Assembly (NCBI GenBank): GCA_012514145.1
Contig: JAAZAV010000049.1
Span: 1-64,000 of the forward strand
Direction: 5' to 3'
DNA from: Clostridiales bacterium
GTDB taxonomy: Bacteria; Bacillota; Clostridia; Oscillospirales; CAG-272
DNA: 64,000 bases
In this document: in pieces, positions 33,395-40,664 of the stretch
Layout of the letters: each line of letters opens with the position of its first letter
Position numbering within the stretch: position 1 is the first letter of the stretch
Notes under the pieces: model-generated
The model's input: only the letters and a program-made list of their open reading frames with translations
Databases searched by the model: none
What the model was told of the DNA's origin: nothing
Translations under genes and position numbers: made by a program

Positions 33395-34408
33395 ATGAGC
33401 TACCAACAGTATATGCCCTACACGCCCGCCGACAGCCGCTACAATAAGATGCCCTACCGCAGATGCGGCAGGAGCGGGCTGAAACTGCCCGCGATCTCAC
33501 TCGGACTGTGGCACAATTTCGGGGATATCACCCCCTTCGGCGTACAGCAGAAGATACTCCGCACCGCCTTCGACAGCGGCATCACCCACTTTGACCTTGC
33601 CAACAACTACGGCCCGCCGGCAGGCGAAGCGGAGCGCAACTTCGGGGAGCACATGAGACGCGACTGGCGCCCCTACCGCGACGAGCTGATAATCTCCACC
33701 AAGGCGGGCTTCGGCATGTGGAAGGGACCCTACGGCAACGACGGTTCCCGCAAATACCTAATCGCCAGCCTCGACCAGTCGCTGAAACGCATGAATCTCG
33801 AATATGTGGATATTTTCTACCACCACCGCCCCGACGACAACACGCCAATCGAAGAGACGATGGGCGCGCTGTACGACATCGTAAAGAGCGGCAAGGCGCT
33901 CTACGCCGGCATTTCCAACTACAATCCCGACCAGGCAAAACGCGCGATCAACTGCCTCAAGGACATGGGAATGCATATGCTCATCCATCAGCCCAACTAC
34001 AATATGTTCAACCGCTCGATTGAACAGGGGCTTACAGAGCTTCTTTCGGAAGAAGGCGTCGGGATTATTGCCTTCGCTCCCCTCGCGGGCGGCAGGCTGA
34101 CCGGCAGGTACCTGAACGGCATTCCCGAAGATTCCCGCGCCGCCCACGACCCCCGGTTCCTCCGCCCCTCCGACATCGACGAAAAGCTGCTTGCCACCGT
34201 CCGTGCGCTCAACGCCGTTGCCGAAAGGCGCGGGCAGACCCTGGCGCAGCTCGCTCTCGTGTGGGCGCTCCGCGATCCTGCGGTTACCTCGGCGCTCATC
34301 GGCGCGTCAAAGCCCGAACAGGTAGCCGAAAACGTCAGGGCGCTTGACAACATGAGCCTGAGCGAAGAGGAGCTTGGGGAAATCGACACGATACTGGCGA
34401 ACAGGTAA
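33395..34408 (+). CDS. Aldo/keto reductase, YghZ/GSP69-like
   Basis: A 337-residue NADPH-dependent reductase of the aldo/keto reductase superfamily, closest to YghZ (L-glyceraldehyde-3-phosphate reductase) and GSP69. The opening MPYRRCGRSGLKLPAISLGLW matches that group. The catalytic tetrad is visible: Asp in FDLANNYG (residue ~68), Tyr in NNYG, Lys in STKAGFG (~100) and His in FYHHRPD (~145). The nucleotide-binding end SALIGASKPEQVAENV is near 305. Its role is probably detoxification of aldehydes or methylglyoxal. AAGGAGGA lies six bases before the ATG. It is monocistronic between its own promoter and terminator. Confidence 0.92.
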   Translation: MSYQQYMPYTPADSRYNKMPYRRCGRSGLKLPAISLGLWHNFGDITPFGVQQKILRTAFDSGITHFDLANNYGPPAGEAERNFGEHMRRDWRPYRDELIISTKAGFGMWKGPYGNDGSRKYLIASLDQSLKRMNLEYVDIFYHHRPDDNTPIEETMGALYDIVKSGKALYAGISNYNPDQAKRAINCLKDMGMHMLIHQPNYNMFNRSIEQGLTELLSEEGVGIIAFAPLAGGRLTGRYLNGIPEDSRAAHDPRFLRPSDIDEKLLATVRALNAVAERRGQTLAQLALVWALRDPAVTSALIGASKPEQVAENVRALDNMSLSEEELGEIDTILANR

Positions 34409-34431
34409 TATTTGCATACGGCTTCTGTAAT

Positions 34432-34476
34432 CATATGTGTGGCATGTGTCATCGGCATGTGCCACACATATTTTTA
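34432..34476 (+). terminator. Intrinsic terminator
   Basis: Stem ATATGTGTGGCATGTG / CATGTGCCACACATAT followed by TTTTTATATC. Confidence 0.85.
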
Positions 34477-34638
34477 TATCAGTATACGATTTATTATAAA
34501 TACATATAAAACCGAATCGTATCGCAATCGCCGCGTTTGCGGTATGTGATTAATATCAGACCCGGGGGCGGTTTCGGCGAGGCATATGTTTAATTAAAAC
34601 GGGTGAGTTTCCGATAGCGGAATTATTTATAATTTTTC

Positions 34639-34660
34639 TGATTAGGTATTGACTTAATCA
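34639..34660. promoter_or_regulatory. ArsR-type operator, site 1
   Basis: Inverted repeat TGATTA-N10-TAATCA covering the -35 box of the arsR-ABC promoter. Identical in half-site and spacing to site 2 located exactly 40 bp downstream. Confidence 0.75.
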
Positions 34661-34677
34661 AAAATGTGCGCTATAAT
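34649..34677 (+). promoter_or_regulatory. Sigma-A promoter of arsR-like/ABC operon
   Basis: TTGACT, 17-bp spacer, TATAAT. Operators overlap its -35 box and the start-site region. Confidence 0.9.
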
Positions 34678-34678
34678 C

Positions 34679-34700
34679 TGATTAGACGGGAGCCTAATCA
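34679..34700. promoter_or_regulatory. ArsR-type operator, site 2
   Basis: Inverted repeat TGATTA-N10-TAATCA immediately downstream of the -10 box, over the expected transcription start. Confidence 0.75.
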
Positions 34701-34718
34701 AATCACAGGAGGATTATC

Positions 34719-35114
34719 ATGGATAAGAAGAAGGTATTGAAAGCTGTCGCTGATGAAACCCGCATGAACATTTTGAAGCTGCTTCTGCGGCACAATTATT
34801 GTGTCCGCGCGCTGGCAAATGAAATGAACCTGACAGAAGCGACTATATCACAGCATCTGAAGGTGTTGCGGGAGGCGGGCTTGCTTGTTGGAGAAAAGCG
34901 CGGATATTTCATGCACTATACCGTAGAGCGCCCGGTATTGCTCGAACTGGCGAAGGAGATAATAGCTTTGGCAGATATCAGACAGGAAACCTGCAAACCG
35001 GAAAAACGCGCCGATTGCCCTTCCAAAGACAAGCGGGATTGCCCGAAAAAAGGCAAGTGCAGCGACGAGGTCAAGGAGTTTTGTCACGGCGCGAATCACG
35101 TCAAGGGAGAATAA
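34719..35114 (+). CDS. ArsR/SmtB-family repressor with Cys-rich tail
   Basis: A 131-residue winged-helix repressor. The core (residues 1-85) has the recognition helix TEATISQHLKVLREAGL (about 38-54) and the beta-wing KRGYFMHYTVE. The tail (about 92-125) has five cysteines (CKPEK, DCPSK, DCPKK, KCSD, FCHG), a probable metal site. The classical CVC motif of the alpha-3 sensor is absent, so metal sensing, if any, would use the tail. It leads an operon with an ABC exporter and most likely represses it through two identical operators that flank the promoter. An effector would be exported by the pump. Strong CAGGAGG before the ATG. Inducer unknown. Confidence 0.88.
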   Translation: MDKKKVLKAVADETRMNILKLLLRHNYCVRALANEMNLTEATISQHLKVLREAGLLVGEKRGYFMHYTVERPVLLELAKEIIALADIRQETCKPEKRADCPSKDKRDCPKKGKCSDEVKEFCHGANHVKGE

Positions 35115-35118
35115 GATT

Positions 35119-36072
35119 ATGGGAATGGTCAGCGTCTCAAACCTTAAAAAGACATACGGCAGCTTTACTGCTGTAAACAATATCTCTTTTGAAGTTCAAA
35201 AGGGTGAAATATTCGGTTTTTTAGGACCGAACGGAGCGGGAAAAACATCTACTATAAACATGATGACAGGACTGTCGCGGCCGACAGCCGGAGAAGTTAT
35301 AATCGGCGGCACGGATGTAAGAAAGCAGACAAAAAAGGCTCAGTCCGTTATGGGTATAGTTGCTGACGAAAGCAACCTTTACAATGAAATGAACGGCTTT
35401 GACAATCTGTGTTTCTGTGCGGCTCTGTACGGTATGGAAAAAAAGGAGCGGGAAACAAAAGCCCGACGCCTTCTGGAAGAATTCAGACTGAAAGACGCCG
35501 GCAAAAGACCATATAAAGCCTATTCCAAGGGAATGAAACGCAAACTTACGATTGCCGCGGCACTGATACATTCTCCGCAAATCCTGTTTTTGGATGAGCC
35601 TACATCCGGCATTGATGTGGAGAGTTCAAGACAAATTCGGGGAATGATAAAGGAATTGAAAAAGCAGGGAACGACCGTTTTCCTCACCACCCACAATATA
35701 GATGAAGCCGAGCGCATATGCGACCGCATCGCTTTCATATCAAAAGGACAGATAGTAGCATTGGGTACTGTTCCGGAATTGATGGCGAGCGTCTCAACCG
35801 GTCACGCCGTTCGCTTTGTCACAAGTAAAAATGCCGAAGAACTCTCGACCGAGCTTCAAAACTGTTTTAAGGGAACCGAGGTTGCCGTTCAGCCCGATAA
35901 TTCTTTGATTATGAAATCGGATGAACCTGTTTCTTTGTTTCCGGTTATGGATTTTTTACATAATAAAGGAATCGATGTATACGAAGCCAAAGAACTGCGC
36001 CCCTCCCTTGAAGATGTGTTCGTTAAGCTCACCGGCATAGATTCTTCCGTACTGAAAAGAGACGAGAGATGA
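35119..36072 (+). CDS. ABC exporter ATP-binding protein
   Basis: A 317-residue ABC-2 exporter ATPase (DrrA/CcmA type). Walker A GPNGAGKT is at about 36-43. The signature is YSKGMKRKL (a variant of LSGGQ) near 135-143, Walker B ILFLDEPTSGID at about 155-166 and the switch His is in TTHNIDEAERI near 190. The C-terminal ~100 residues form the regulatory domain of drug or lipid exporters. It starts four bases after arsR stop and feeds directly into the permease gene (11-base gap). Substrate may be an antibiotic, peptide or lipid-like toxin; nothing in the sequence decides. Confidence 0.92.
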   Translation: MGMVSVSNLKKTYGSFTAVNNISFEVQKGEIFGFLGPNGAGKTSTINMMTGLSRPTAGEVIIGGTDVRKQTKKAQSVMGIVADESNLYNEMNGFDNLCFCAALYGMEKKERETKARRLLEEFRLKDAGKRPYKAYSKGMKRKLTIAAALIHSPQILFLDEPTSGIDVESSRQIRGMIKELKKQGTTVFLTTHNIDEAERICDRIAFISKGQIVALGTVPELMASVSTGHAVRFVTSKNAEELSTELQNCFKGTEVAVQPDNSLIMKSDEPVSLFPVMDFLHNKGIDVYEAKELRPSLEDVFVKLTGIDSSVLKRDER

Positions 36073-36082
36073 GGAGATCAAA

Positions 36083-36814
36083 ATGAAGAGTCTTATCGCT
36101 TTTTGGAACATTCTGAAAAAAGATATTAAAAACTACTATCTTAAACCGCCGAATATCAGCTGGGGCATAATCTTCCCGCTCTCGTGGACATTGATGCAGC
36201 TTATTCGTTCGCCGGGAGAAAACATTTTGGAATTGCTGCCCGGCCTGATGGCTATGAGCGTTTTGTTCGGTACCACATCCATGCTGGCTGTTACCATAAC
36301 TTTTGAGCGCAGCGGCAGATCTTTTGATCGTCTGCTTCTGGCGCCCGTGAGCTTAAATGTCGTGGTTCTGGCGAAAATAGCGGGAACGGTTATATTCGGT
36401 ATGCTGAACGCCTTTGTTCCGGTGGTTTTCGCATGCTTCTTTACCGACCTGACTAAAGTTAAATTCGGTTTGGTATTGCCGGCTGTTTTTATGATTGCTG
36501 TCAGTTCCGCGTTGATGGGGCTGTTGATTGCCGTATCTGCCAAGCAGGTGTTTGAGGCACAAACTCTCTCAAATTTCTTTCGTTTTCCGATGCTGTTTCT
36601 TTGCGGGTTGTTCGTGCCCGTTTCAAGTCTGCCGGTGTTTCTGCGTCCCGTATCCTACTTTTTGCCACTCACATATGGAGCGGATATACTTAAGGGAGCG
36701 ATTATAGGGGAAAATACTCTTAATCTGACGCTGTCTTTCGGAATGCTGCTTCTTTTCTCGGCGGCGCTGTTTCTGATCAGCCGATACAATATCAGCCGCA
36801 AGTGGATTTTATAA
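36083..36814 (+). CDS. ABC-2-type permease
   Basis: A 243-residue membrane protein with about six transmembrane helices and the ABC-2 pattern. Examples are LPGLMAMSVLFGTTSMLAVTITFERSGRSFDRLLLAP near 50-90 and FRFPMLFLCGLFVPVSSLPVFLRPVSYFLPLTYGAD near 168-203, close to the family signature before the last helices. It pairs with the preceding ATPase to form an exporter under ArsR-type control. GAGGAG precedes the ATG by about nine bases. No clear terminator follows; a weak ATACCG / CGGTAT hairpin lies at 36833-36851. Confidence 0.9.
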   Translation: MKSLIAFWNILKKDIKNYYLKPPNISWGIIFPLSWTLMQLIRSPGENILELLPGLMAMSVLFGTTSMLAVTITFERSGRSFDRLLLAPVSLNVVVLAKIAGTVIFGMLNAFVPVVFACFFTDLTKVKFGLVLPAVFMIAVSSALMGLLIAVSAKQVFEAQTLSNFFRFPMLFLCGLFVPVSSLPVFLRPVSYFLPLTYGADILKGAIIGENTLNLTLSFGMLLLFSAALFLISRYNISRKWIL

Positions 36815-37073
36815 AGGATAATATTAATCATAATACCGAAGCGAGCGGTATCGATATCATTGAAAATTCGCCATTATTCAACGAGCACGAACCCAATGAA
36901 AACCATATTAGAATTTTTCCCTTTCTCATCCCGCCGGCTATCGCGCGGCGGAGAGAAAAATAAAGCGCCGCGAAACTCAACATCTCAAAACAATCCGTAT
37001 GCCACACGAAACACGCCTGCGGGTCAACACATGACCTGCGGGTTTTTCTTTTGTAACTATTCGATGAACTCTA
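36815..37073. other. Gene-free gap after the ABC operon
   Basis: No supportable gene. It contains weak hairpins (36833-36851; about 36918-36960 with CCGCCG / CGGCG) and a direct repeat CCTGCGGGTC ... CCTGCGGGTT near 37016-37043 followed by a T-run. The BlaI promoter and operators occupy its right end. Confidence 0.5.
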
Positions 37074-37102
37074 TTGACTTTTCGCGTCTAATGGTGTAGA
37101 CT
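37074..37102 (+). promoter_or_regulatory. Sigma-A promoter of blaI-like gene
   Basis: TTGACT, 17-bp spacer, TAGACT. The -10 box forms part of operator site 1. Confidence 0.75.
37086..37101. promoter_or_regulatory. BlaI-type operator, site 1
   Basis: Perfect dyad GTCTA-N6-TAGAC overlapping the spacer and -10 box. It resembles the 16-bp dyads bound by BlaI/MecI/CopY proteins in size and symmetry. Confidence 0.75.
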
Positions 37103-37111
37103 GCAAGCGAA

Positions 37112-37127
37112 GTCTAACGAAGTAGAC
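37112..37127. promoter_or_regulatory. BlaI-type operator, site 2
   Basis: Second GTCTA-N6-TAGAC dyad, centre 26 bp from site 1, between the transcription start and the blaI ATG. Confidence 0.75.
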
Positions 37128-37144
37128 ACTGAGGGACATTATAA

Positions 37145-37513
37145 ATGGAAATACCGAAAATTCACGAAAGCGAGTACCGCTTCTGTCTCATAATGTGGGA
37201 ACATGAGCCGGTCACCACCGTCGAACTGGTGAAGCTCTGCCGGGAGCAGCTGGGCTGGAAGCGGACCACCACCTACACGGTCATCAAGCGTCTCGGGGAG
37301 CGCGGCGTGCTGAAGAACGAGAACGGCGAGATCACCTCGCTTGTATCGAAAGACGAAGCGCAGGCGTGGGAAATCGGCGAACTGGTCGAGAAAAAGTTCG
37401 AGGGTTCGCTGCCCGCCTTTATCGCCGCTTTCACCAGACACCGGGACATGTCAGACGGCGAACTCGACGAAATACAGCGCATGATAGACCGTATAAGGAA
37501 AGGGGGCATATAA
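37145..37513 (+). CDS. BlaI/MecI/CopY-family repressor
   Basis: A 122-residue winged-helix repressor of the penicillinase-repressor family. The typical core is IPKIHESEYRFCLIMWEHEPVTTVELV then GWKRTTTYTVIKRLGERGVL (about 35-60), with recognition helix TTYTVIKRL. The C-terminal dimerisation helices end in LDEIQRMIDRI. The scissile site cut by BlaR1 in homologues (Asn-Phe around residue 101) is not obvious. It overlaps functionally with the next gene: the stop is two bases before the M56 start. It probably represses itself and the peptidase through the two dyads. ATG follows GAGGGACA. Confidence 0.9.
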   Translation: MEIPKIHESEYRFCLIMWEHEPVTTVELVKLCREQLGWKRTTTYTVIKRLGERGVLKNENGEITSLVSKDEAQAWEIGELVEKKFEGSLPAFIAAFTRHRDMSDGELDEIQRMIDRIRKGGI

Positions 37514-37514
37514 T

Positions 37515-38813
37515 ATGCCCGCATGGCTTACGAATATAGCGGATATAATAGAAAATATGCCTGACTTCTCCGGCATGCTGAACATAAGCATAGCGGCGGG
37601 CTGGGTTATACTGGCTGTGATTGCCCTGCGCTTCCTCCTGAAAAAAGCTCCGAAACGGTTTCATGCCGCGCTTTGGGGGCTTGTAGCGGCGCGCCTGCTG
37701 CTCCCCTTTTCGATTGAGAGCGAATTCAGCCTTATCCCGAGCGCCGCCATCCTGCCGGATGAAGTTTTAAGGTATGAGGGCACGCGGCTTCGGGAGCCCG
37801 CCCGCCTTGACATTATCTCGAATCCCGTCTTTTCGGACGGCGTTTCGATAGAACTTGGGCAGACGGTCGACAACATTCAGGTGCATATGGCGGTTATGAC
37901 GGTCGTATGGCTTGCGGGAATCGCCGCTCTGCTGCTCTACGCCGCAGCCGCATATATTCGTCTGCGCCGAAGGGTCGACACCGCCGTGCTTTATAAGGAC
38001 AATATCTTCCGGAGCGAAAATGTTTCCTCCCCCTTTGTGTTCGGCATAGTCAGACCGAAAATCTACCTGCCCTTCAAAATGGCGGAACAGGATATCGGAC
38101 ACGTTGTCGCCCACGAAAAGGCGCATATCCGCAGATATGATCACCTGTGGAAGCCTCTCGGTTTCCTCCTGCTGACTCTCCACTGGTTCAATCCCCTGAT
38201 GTGGCTTGCCTATATACTGTTCTGCCGCGACATCGAGCTTGCCTGCGATGAAAAGGTCATCGGCGAACTCGACAGCGGGCAGAGAGCCGATTACGCGCAG
38301 ACCCTTGCAGCCTGCAGCACCGGCAAGCGTGCCGGCAAGCGGGAGGCTGCCGCCTGTCCATTCGGTGAGATCGGGGTAAAAACGCGGATCAGGTCGGTGA
38401 TGAATTACAAAAAACCCGCGGTCCGGATCATAGTATTATCGGTCATCGTCTGCATAGCCGCGGCGGTGTGCTTCCTGTCCGACCCGATAAAGGGCGGCGA
38501 CATGGAGGACTGCTACTATCTCATAATCGGACAGAACGGCGTTCTCGAGATCGGAGTGTCAACACCGCAAACAAGCGGCGGCTGCAGAAACGCGGACAAT
38601 TCCACTTTCGAAAAGGGCGAAAAAGTGTGGCTCGGTCATCTGAAAGGCGATACGGATCTGCGGGGCGCAGCAATCACCGCATTTAATAAGAACGGAGATG
38701 TTGTATATTCTCTCCGCATTCCCGAAAATGCGACGGACGATGAAATCGCCGAGCTTCTCAACGGCGGGAGCTGGCTGCATTCCCCCGACAAGGCGGCGAG
38801 GGTGAGCGATTGA
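37515..38813 (+). CDS. M56-family membrane metallopeptidase, BlaR1-like
   Basis: A 432-residue membrane protein with about four transmembrane segments and the zinc motif HEKAH near residue 200, followed by ELACDEKVI near 250. This is the M56 peptidase core of BlaR1/MecR1. BlaR1 senses beta-lactams by a C-terminal penicillin-binding domain, which is absent here. After the last helix (about 305-325) only ~100 residues remain, with no SxxK motif. The trigger is therefore something other than acylation of a penicillin sensor. It probably cleaves or inactivates the BlaI-like repressor. No beta-lactamase is nearby. The downstream end has a covarying hairpin. Confidence 0.85.
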   Translation: MPAWLTNIADIIENMPDFSGMLNISIAAGWVILAVIALRFLLKKAPKRFHAALWGLVAARLLLPFSIESEFSLIPSAAILPDEVLRYEGTRLREPARLDIISNPVFSDGVSIELGQTVDNIQVHMAVMTVVWLAGIAALLLYAAAAYIRLRRRVDTAVLYKDNIFRSENVSSPFVFGIVRPKIYLPFKMAEQDIGHVVAHEKAHIRRYDHLWKPLGFLLLTLHWFNPLMWLAYILFCRDIELACDEKVIGELDSGQRADYAQTLAACSTGKRAGKREAAACPFGEIGVKTRIRSVMNYKKPAVRIIVLSVIVCIAAAVCFLSDPIKGGDMEDCYYLIIGQNGVLEIGVSTPQTSGGCRNADNSTFEKGEKVWLGHLKGDTDLRGAAITAFNKNGDVVYSLRIPENATDDEIAELLNGGSWLHSPDKAARVSD

Positions 38814-38825
38814 ATTTATGATAAC

Positions 38826-38861
38826 GGAGCTGTATCAAAACTCGAACTTTGATACAGCTCT
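38826..38861 (+). terminator. Hairpin terminator of covarying family, copy 3
   Basis: Stem GAGCTGTATCAAA with its complement, followed by TGTTTATTGA. Third member of the family at 13406 and 18761; here the inner pairs are A-T instead of A-T/G-C mixtures. Confidence 0.8.
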
Positions 38862-38930
38862 GTTTATTGAGGTCGATCCACAGAGGCGGTTACTCCCTCT
38901 GCGGTGGAGTGCATTCCCTCCGTCACGGTT
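38862..38930. other. Diverged lead-in to the 175-bp repeat array
   Basis: Short sequence with degenerate TACTCCCTC copies between the hairpin and the first full repeat unit. No gene. Confidence 0.5.
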
Positions 38931-39420
38931 TACTCCCTCCGTCACGGCTGTCGCCGTGCCACCTCCCTCGGAGAGGGAGGCTTTTAGTGGTGAGGGAGCG
39001 GGCTTCGCGGGCTTGCGCATTCTTAGGCTTTCATTCCGCAGGCTCCCTCTCCGAGGGAGCTGTCAGCGTCAGCTGACTGAGGGAGTTATCATCTCCGTCA
39101 CGGCTTACTCCCTCCGTCACGGCTGTCGCCGTGCCACCTCCCTCGGAGAGGGAGGCTTTTTGCGGTGAGGGAGCGGGCTTCGCGGGCTTGCGCATTCTTA
39201 GGCTTTCATTCCGCAGGCTCCCTCTCCGAGGGAGCTGTCAGCGTCAGCTGACTGAGGGAGTTATCATCTCCGTCACTGGCTTACTCCCTCCGTCACGGCT
39301 GTCGCCGTGCCACCTCCCTCGGAGAGGGAGGCTTTTTGCGGTGAGGGAGCGGGATTCGCGGGCTTGCGCGTTCTTAGGCTTTCATTCCGTAGGTTCCCTC
39401 TCCGAGGGAGGCTTTTTCGG
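38931..39420 (+). repeat. 175-bp tandem repeat, three units, each with two hairpins
   Basis: Units begin at 38931, 39106 (175 bp) and 39282 (176 bp, one inserted base), the last truncated. Each holds a CCTCCCTC-GGA-GAGGGAGG hairpin and an inverted partner GGCTCCCTC-TCC-GAGGGAGC, then TGTCAGCGTCAGCTGACTGAGGGAG. It is the tandem version of the dispersed repeats at 10907-10962 and 18888-18935. The 810-base gap 38814-39623 contains no gene; open frames through it are repeat translations. Confidence 0.88.
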
Positions 39421-39517
39421 CGCGCTCCTGTGAGCGCACGTTCCAAGCCTCTCCGAAGGAGGCGGCGGCGGGTACCGGTGGAGATGCCGAGTGAAGACAA
39501 ACTTGCCGAAAATGCCG

Positions 39518-39546
39518 TTGACCGGGGAAGGCATACATGCTAAAAT
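39518..39546 (+). promoter_or_regulatory. Sigma-A promoter of sialidase-like operon
   Basis: TTGACC, 17-bp spacer, TAAAAT. About 78 bases before the ATG at 39624. Confidence 0.75.
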
Positions 39547-39623
39547 AACATTGTACGGCAACGCGAACGGACGATTGCGTTAATTACATCATTTACATCA
39601 TTCAAACGAAAGGTGATTATAAA

Positions 39624-40664
39624 ATGAGCATCAAACGAACCGTAACCGGGCGGGAGATTTTCGTAAATCATCAGGCGAACCGCCGCAGCGGACACATGGG
39701 TCACGCTCTGCTTGACTGCGGAGAGGGGAAGATAATCGACTTTTACTCAAATTGCGACGGCGAGCGGGTGGCAGGCCACAGCGGCTACGGCTGGATGGAA
39801 TACAAGGTCAGCCGCGACTACGGCAGGACCTTCGGCGAGGCGAAAGTCCTCGAGTGCTCCCGCAAAGTCTACGACGAGGGAATACACACCGCACTTTGCG
39901 AGAAGGCGGTAAAGGCGCCCAACGGCGACATTCTGCTGTTCTTCCAGATTACCGACGCCTCAAAGCCGATTTCCTGCGAGCCCTGGTCCTCCCCCGGCAT
40001 GGCAGTCAGCAGGGACAACGGCGAGACCTTCTCGGACGTCATGCCCACCGGCATGGACGCGGGGCGCATCTACGATGTTGTATGCGACGGCAAGAGCGTC
40101 TATGTCATAATGCAGTCGAACGACGCGGCGGTGATATTCTTGGGCAACCGCCCGGAGCACTGCTACAAGCTGTACCGCAGCGACGACAGCGGAAAGAGCT
40201 TCAAGTCATATTTGATCTCCATCGACGCTCAGGGCAGGGGTTACGGCGCCCTTGAATTCATGGAGGACGGCGCGCTCATCGCCTATGTATACGACGCCAA
40301 TCACGAGGACGCGCCGGTGTATGCAATATCCCGCGACCGGGGCGTCACCTGGTCGGAGCCTGCCCGCGCGAGCACAAAGAAGCTTATCCGCAATCCCCAG
40401 CTTGTCCGGGTGGACAATATATGGTTCCTGCTGGGGCGCAACGGCGGCGCGGGTGACGGTCTGGTGCTCTATACCTCCGACGACGGCATAAGCTGGGACG
40501 AGGGCGAAATGCTGGACAAACGCCCCGAGGGCGGCGGCACCGGCTATTACAGCAACATGCTTGTGATCCGGGAGCCGGGCGAGAGGCCACGGGTGCTGAT
40601 GCAGTATTCCCACGTCTACGATCAGAACCGGGTGAACATCGCACACCGGTATATTCTGCTGTGA
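39624..40664 (+). CDS. Sialidase-fold protein with Asp-box repeats (A)
   Basis: A 346-residue beta-propeller protein of the sialidase/BNR superfamily. At least four Asp-box motifs S-x-D-x-G-x-x-F/W are seen: SRDNGETF, SDDSGKSF, SRDRGVTW and SDDGISW. A catalytic-type Asp and Glu around residues 90-120 (YDEGIHTALCEKAV) and an Arg-rich strand suggest the fold, but the full arginine triad of exo-sialidases is not secure. There is no signal peptide. It is coupled to the next gene by a one- to four-base overlap. Annotating it as an exo-alpha-sialidase would be at superfamily level only. AAAGGTGA precedes the ATG. Confidence 0.7.
   Translation: MSIKRTVTGREIFVNHQANRRSGHMGHALLDCGEGKIIDFYSNCDGERVAGHSGYGWMEYKVSRDYGRTFGEAKVLECSRKVYDEGIHTALCEKAVKAPNGDILLFFQITDASKPISCEPWSSPGMAVSRDNGETFSDVMPTGMDAGRIYDVVCDGKSVYVIMQSNDAAVIFLGNRPEHCYKLYRSDDSGKSFKSYLISIDAQGRGYGALEFMEDGALIAYVYDANHEDAPVYAISRDRGVTWSEPARASTKKLIRNPQLVRVDNIWFLLGRNGGAGDGLVLYTSDDGISWDEGEMLDKRPEGGGTGYYSNMLVIREPGERPRVLMQYSHVYDQNRVNIAHRYILL

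Noticed and set aside
36918-36960. Terminator after the ABC operon
   Set aside because: Stem CCGCCG / CGGCG is followed by A-rich, not T-rich sequence on the plus strand.
38835-39543. Several 60-116-codon ORFs in the repeat array
   Set aside because: Translations of the 175-bp repeat; no start signals.
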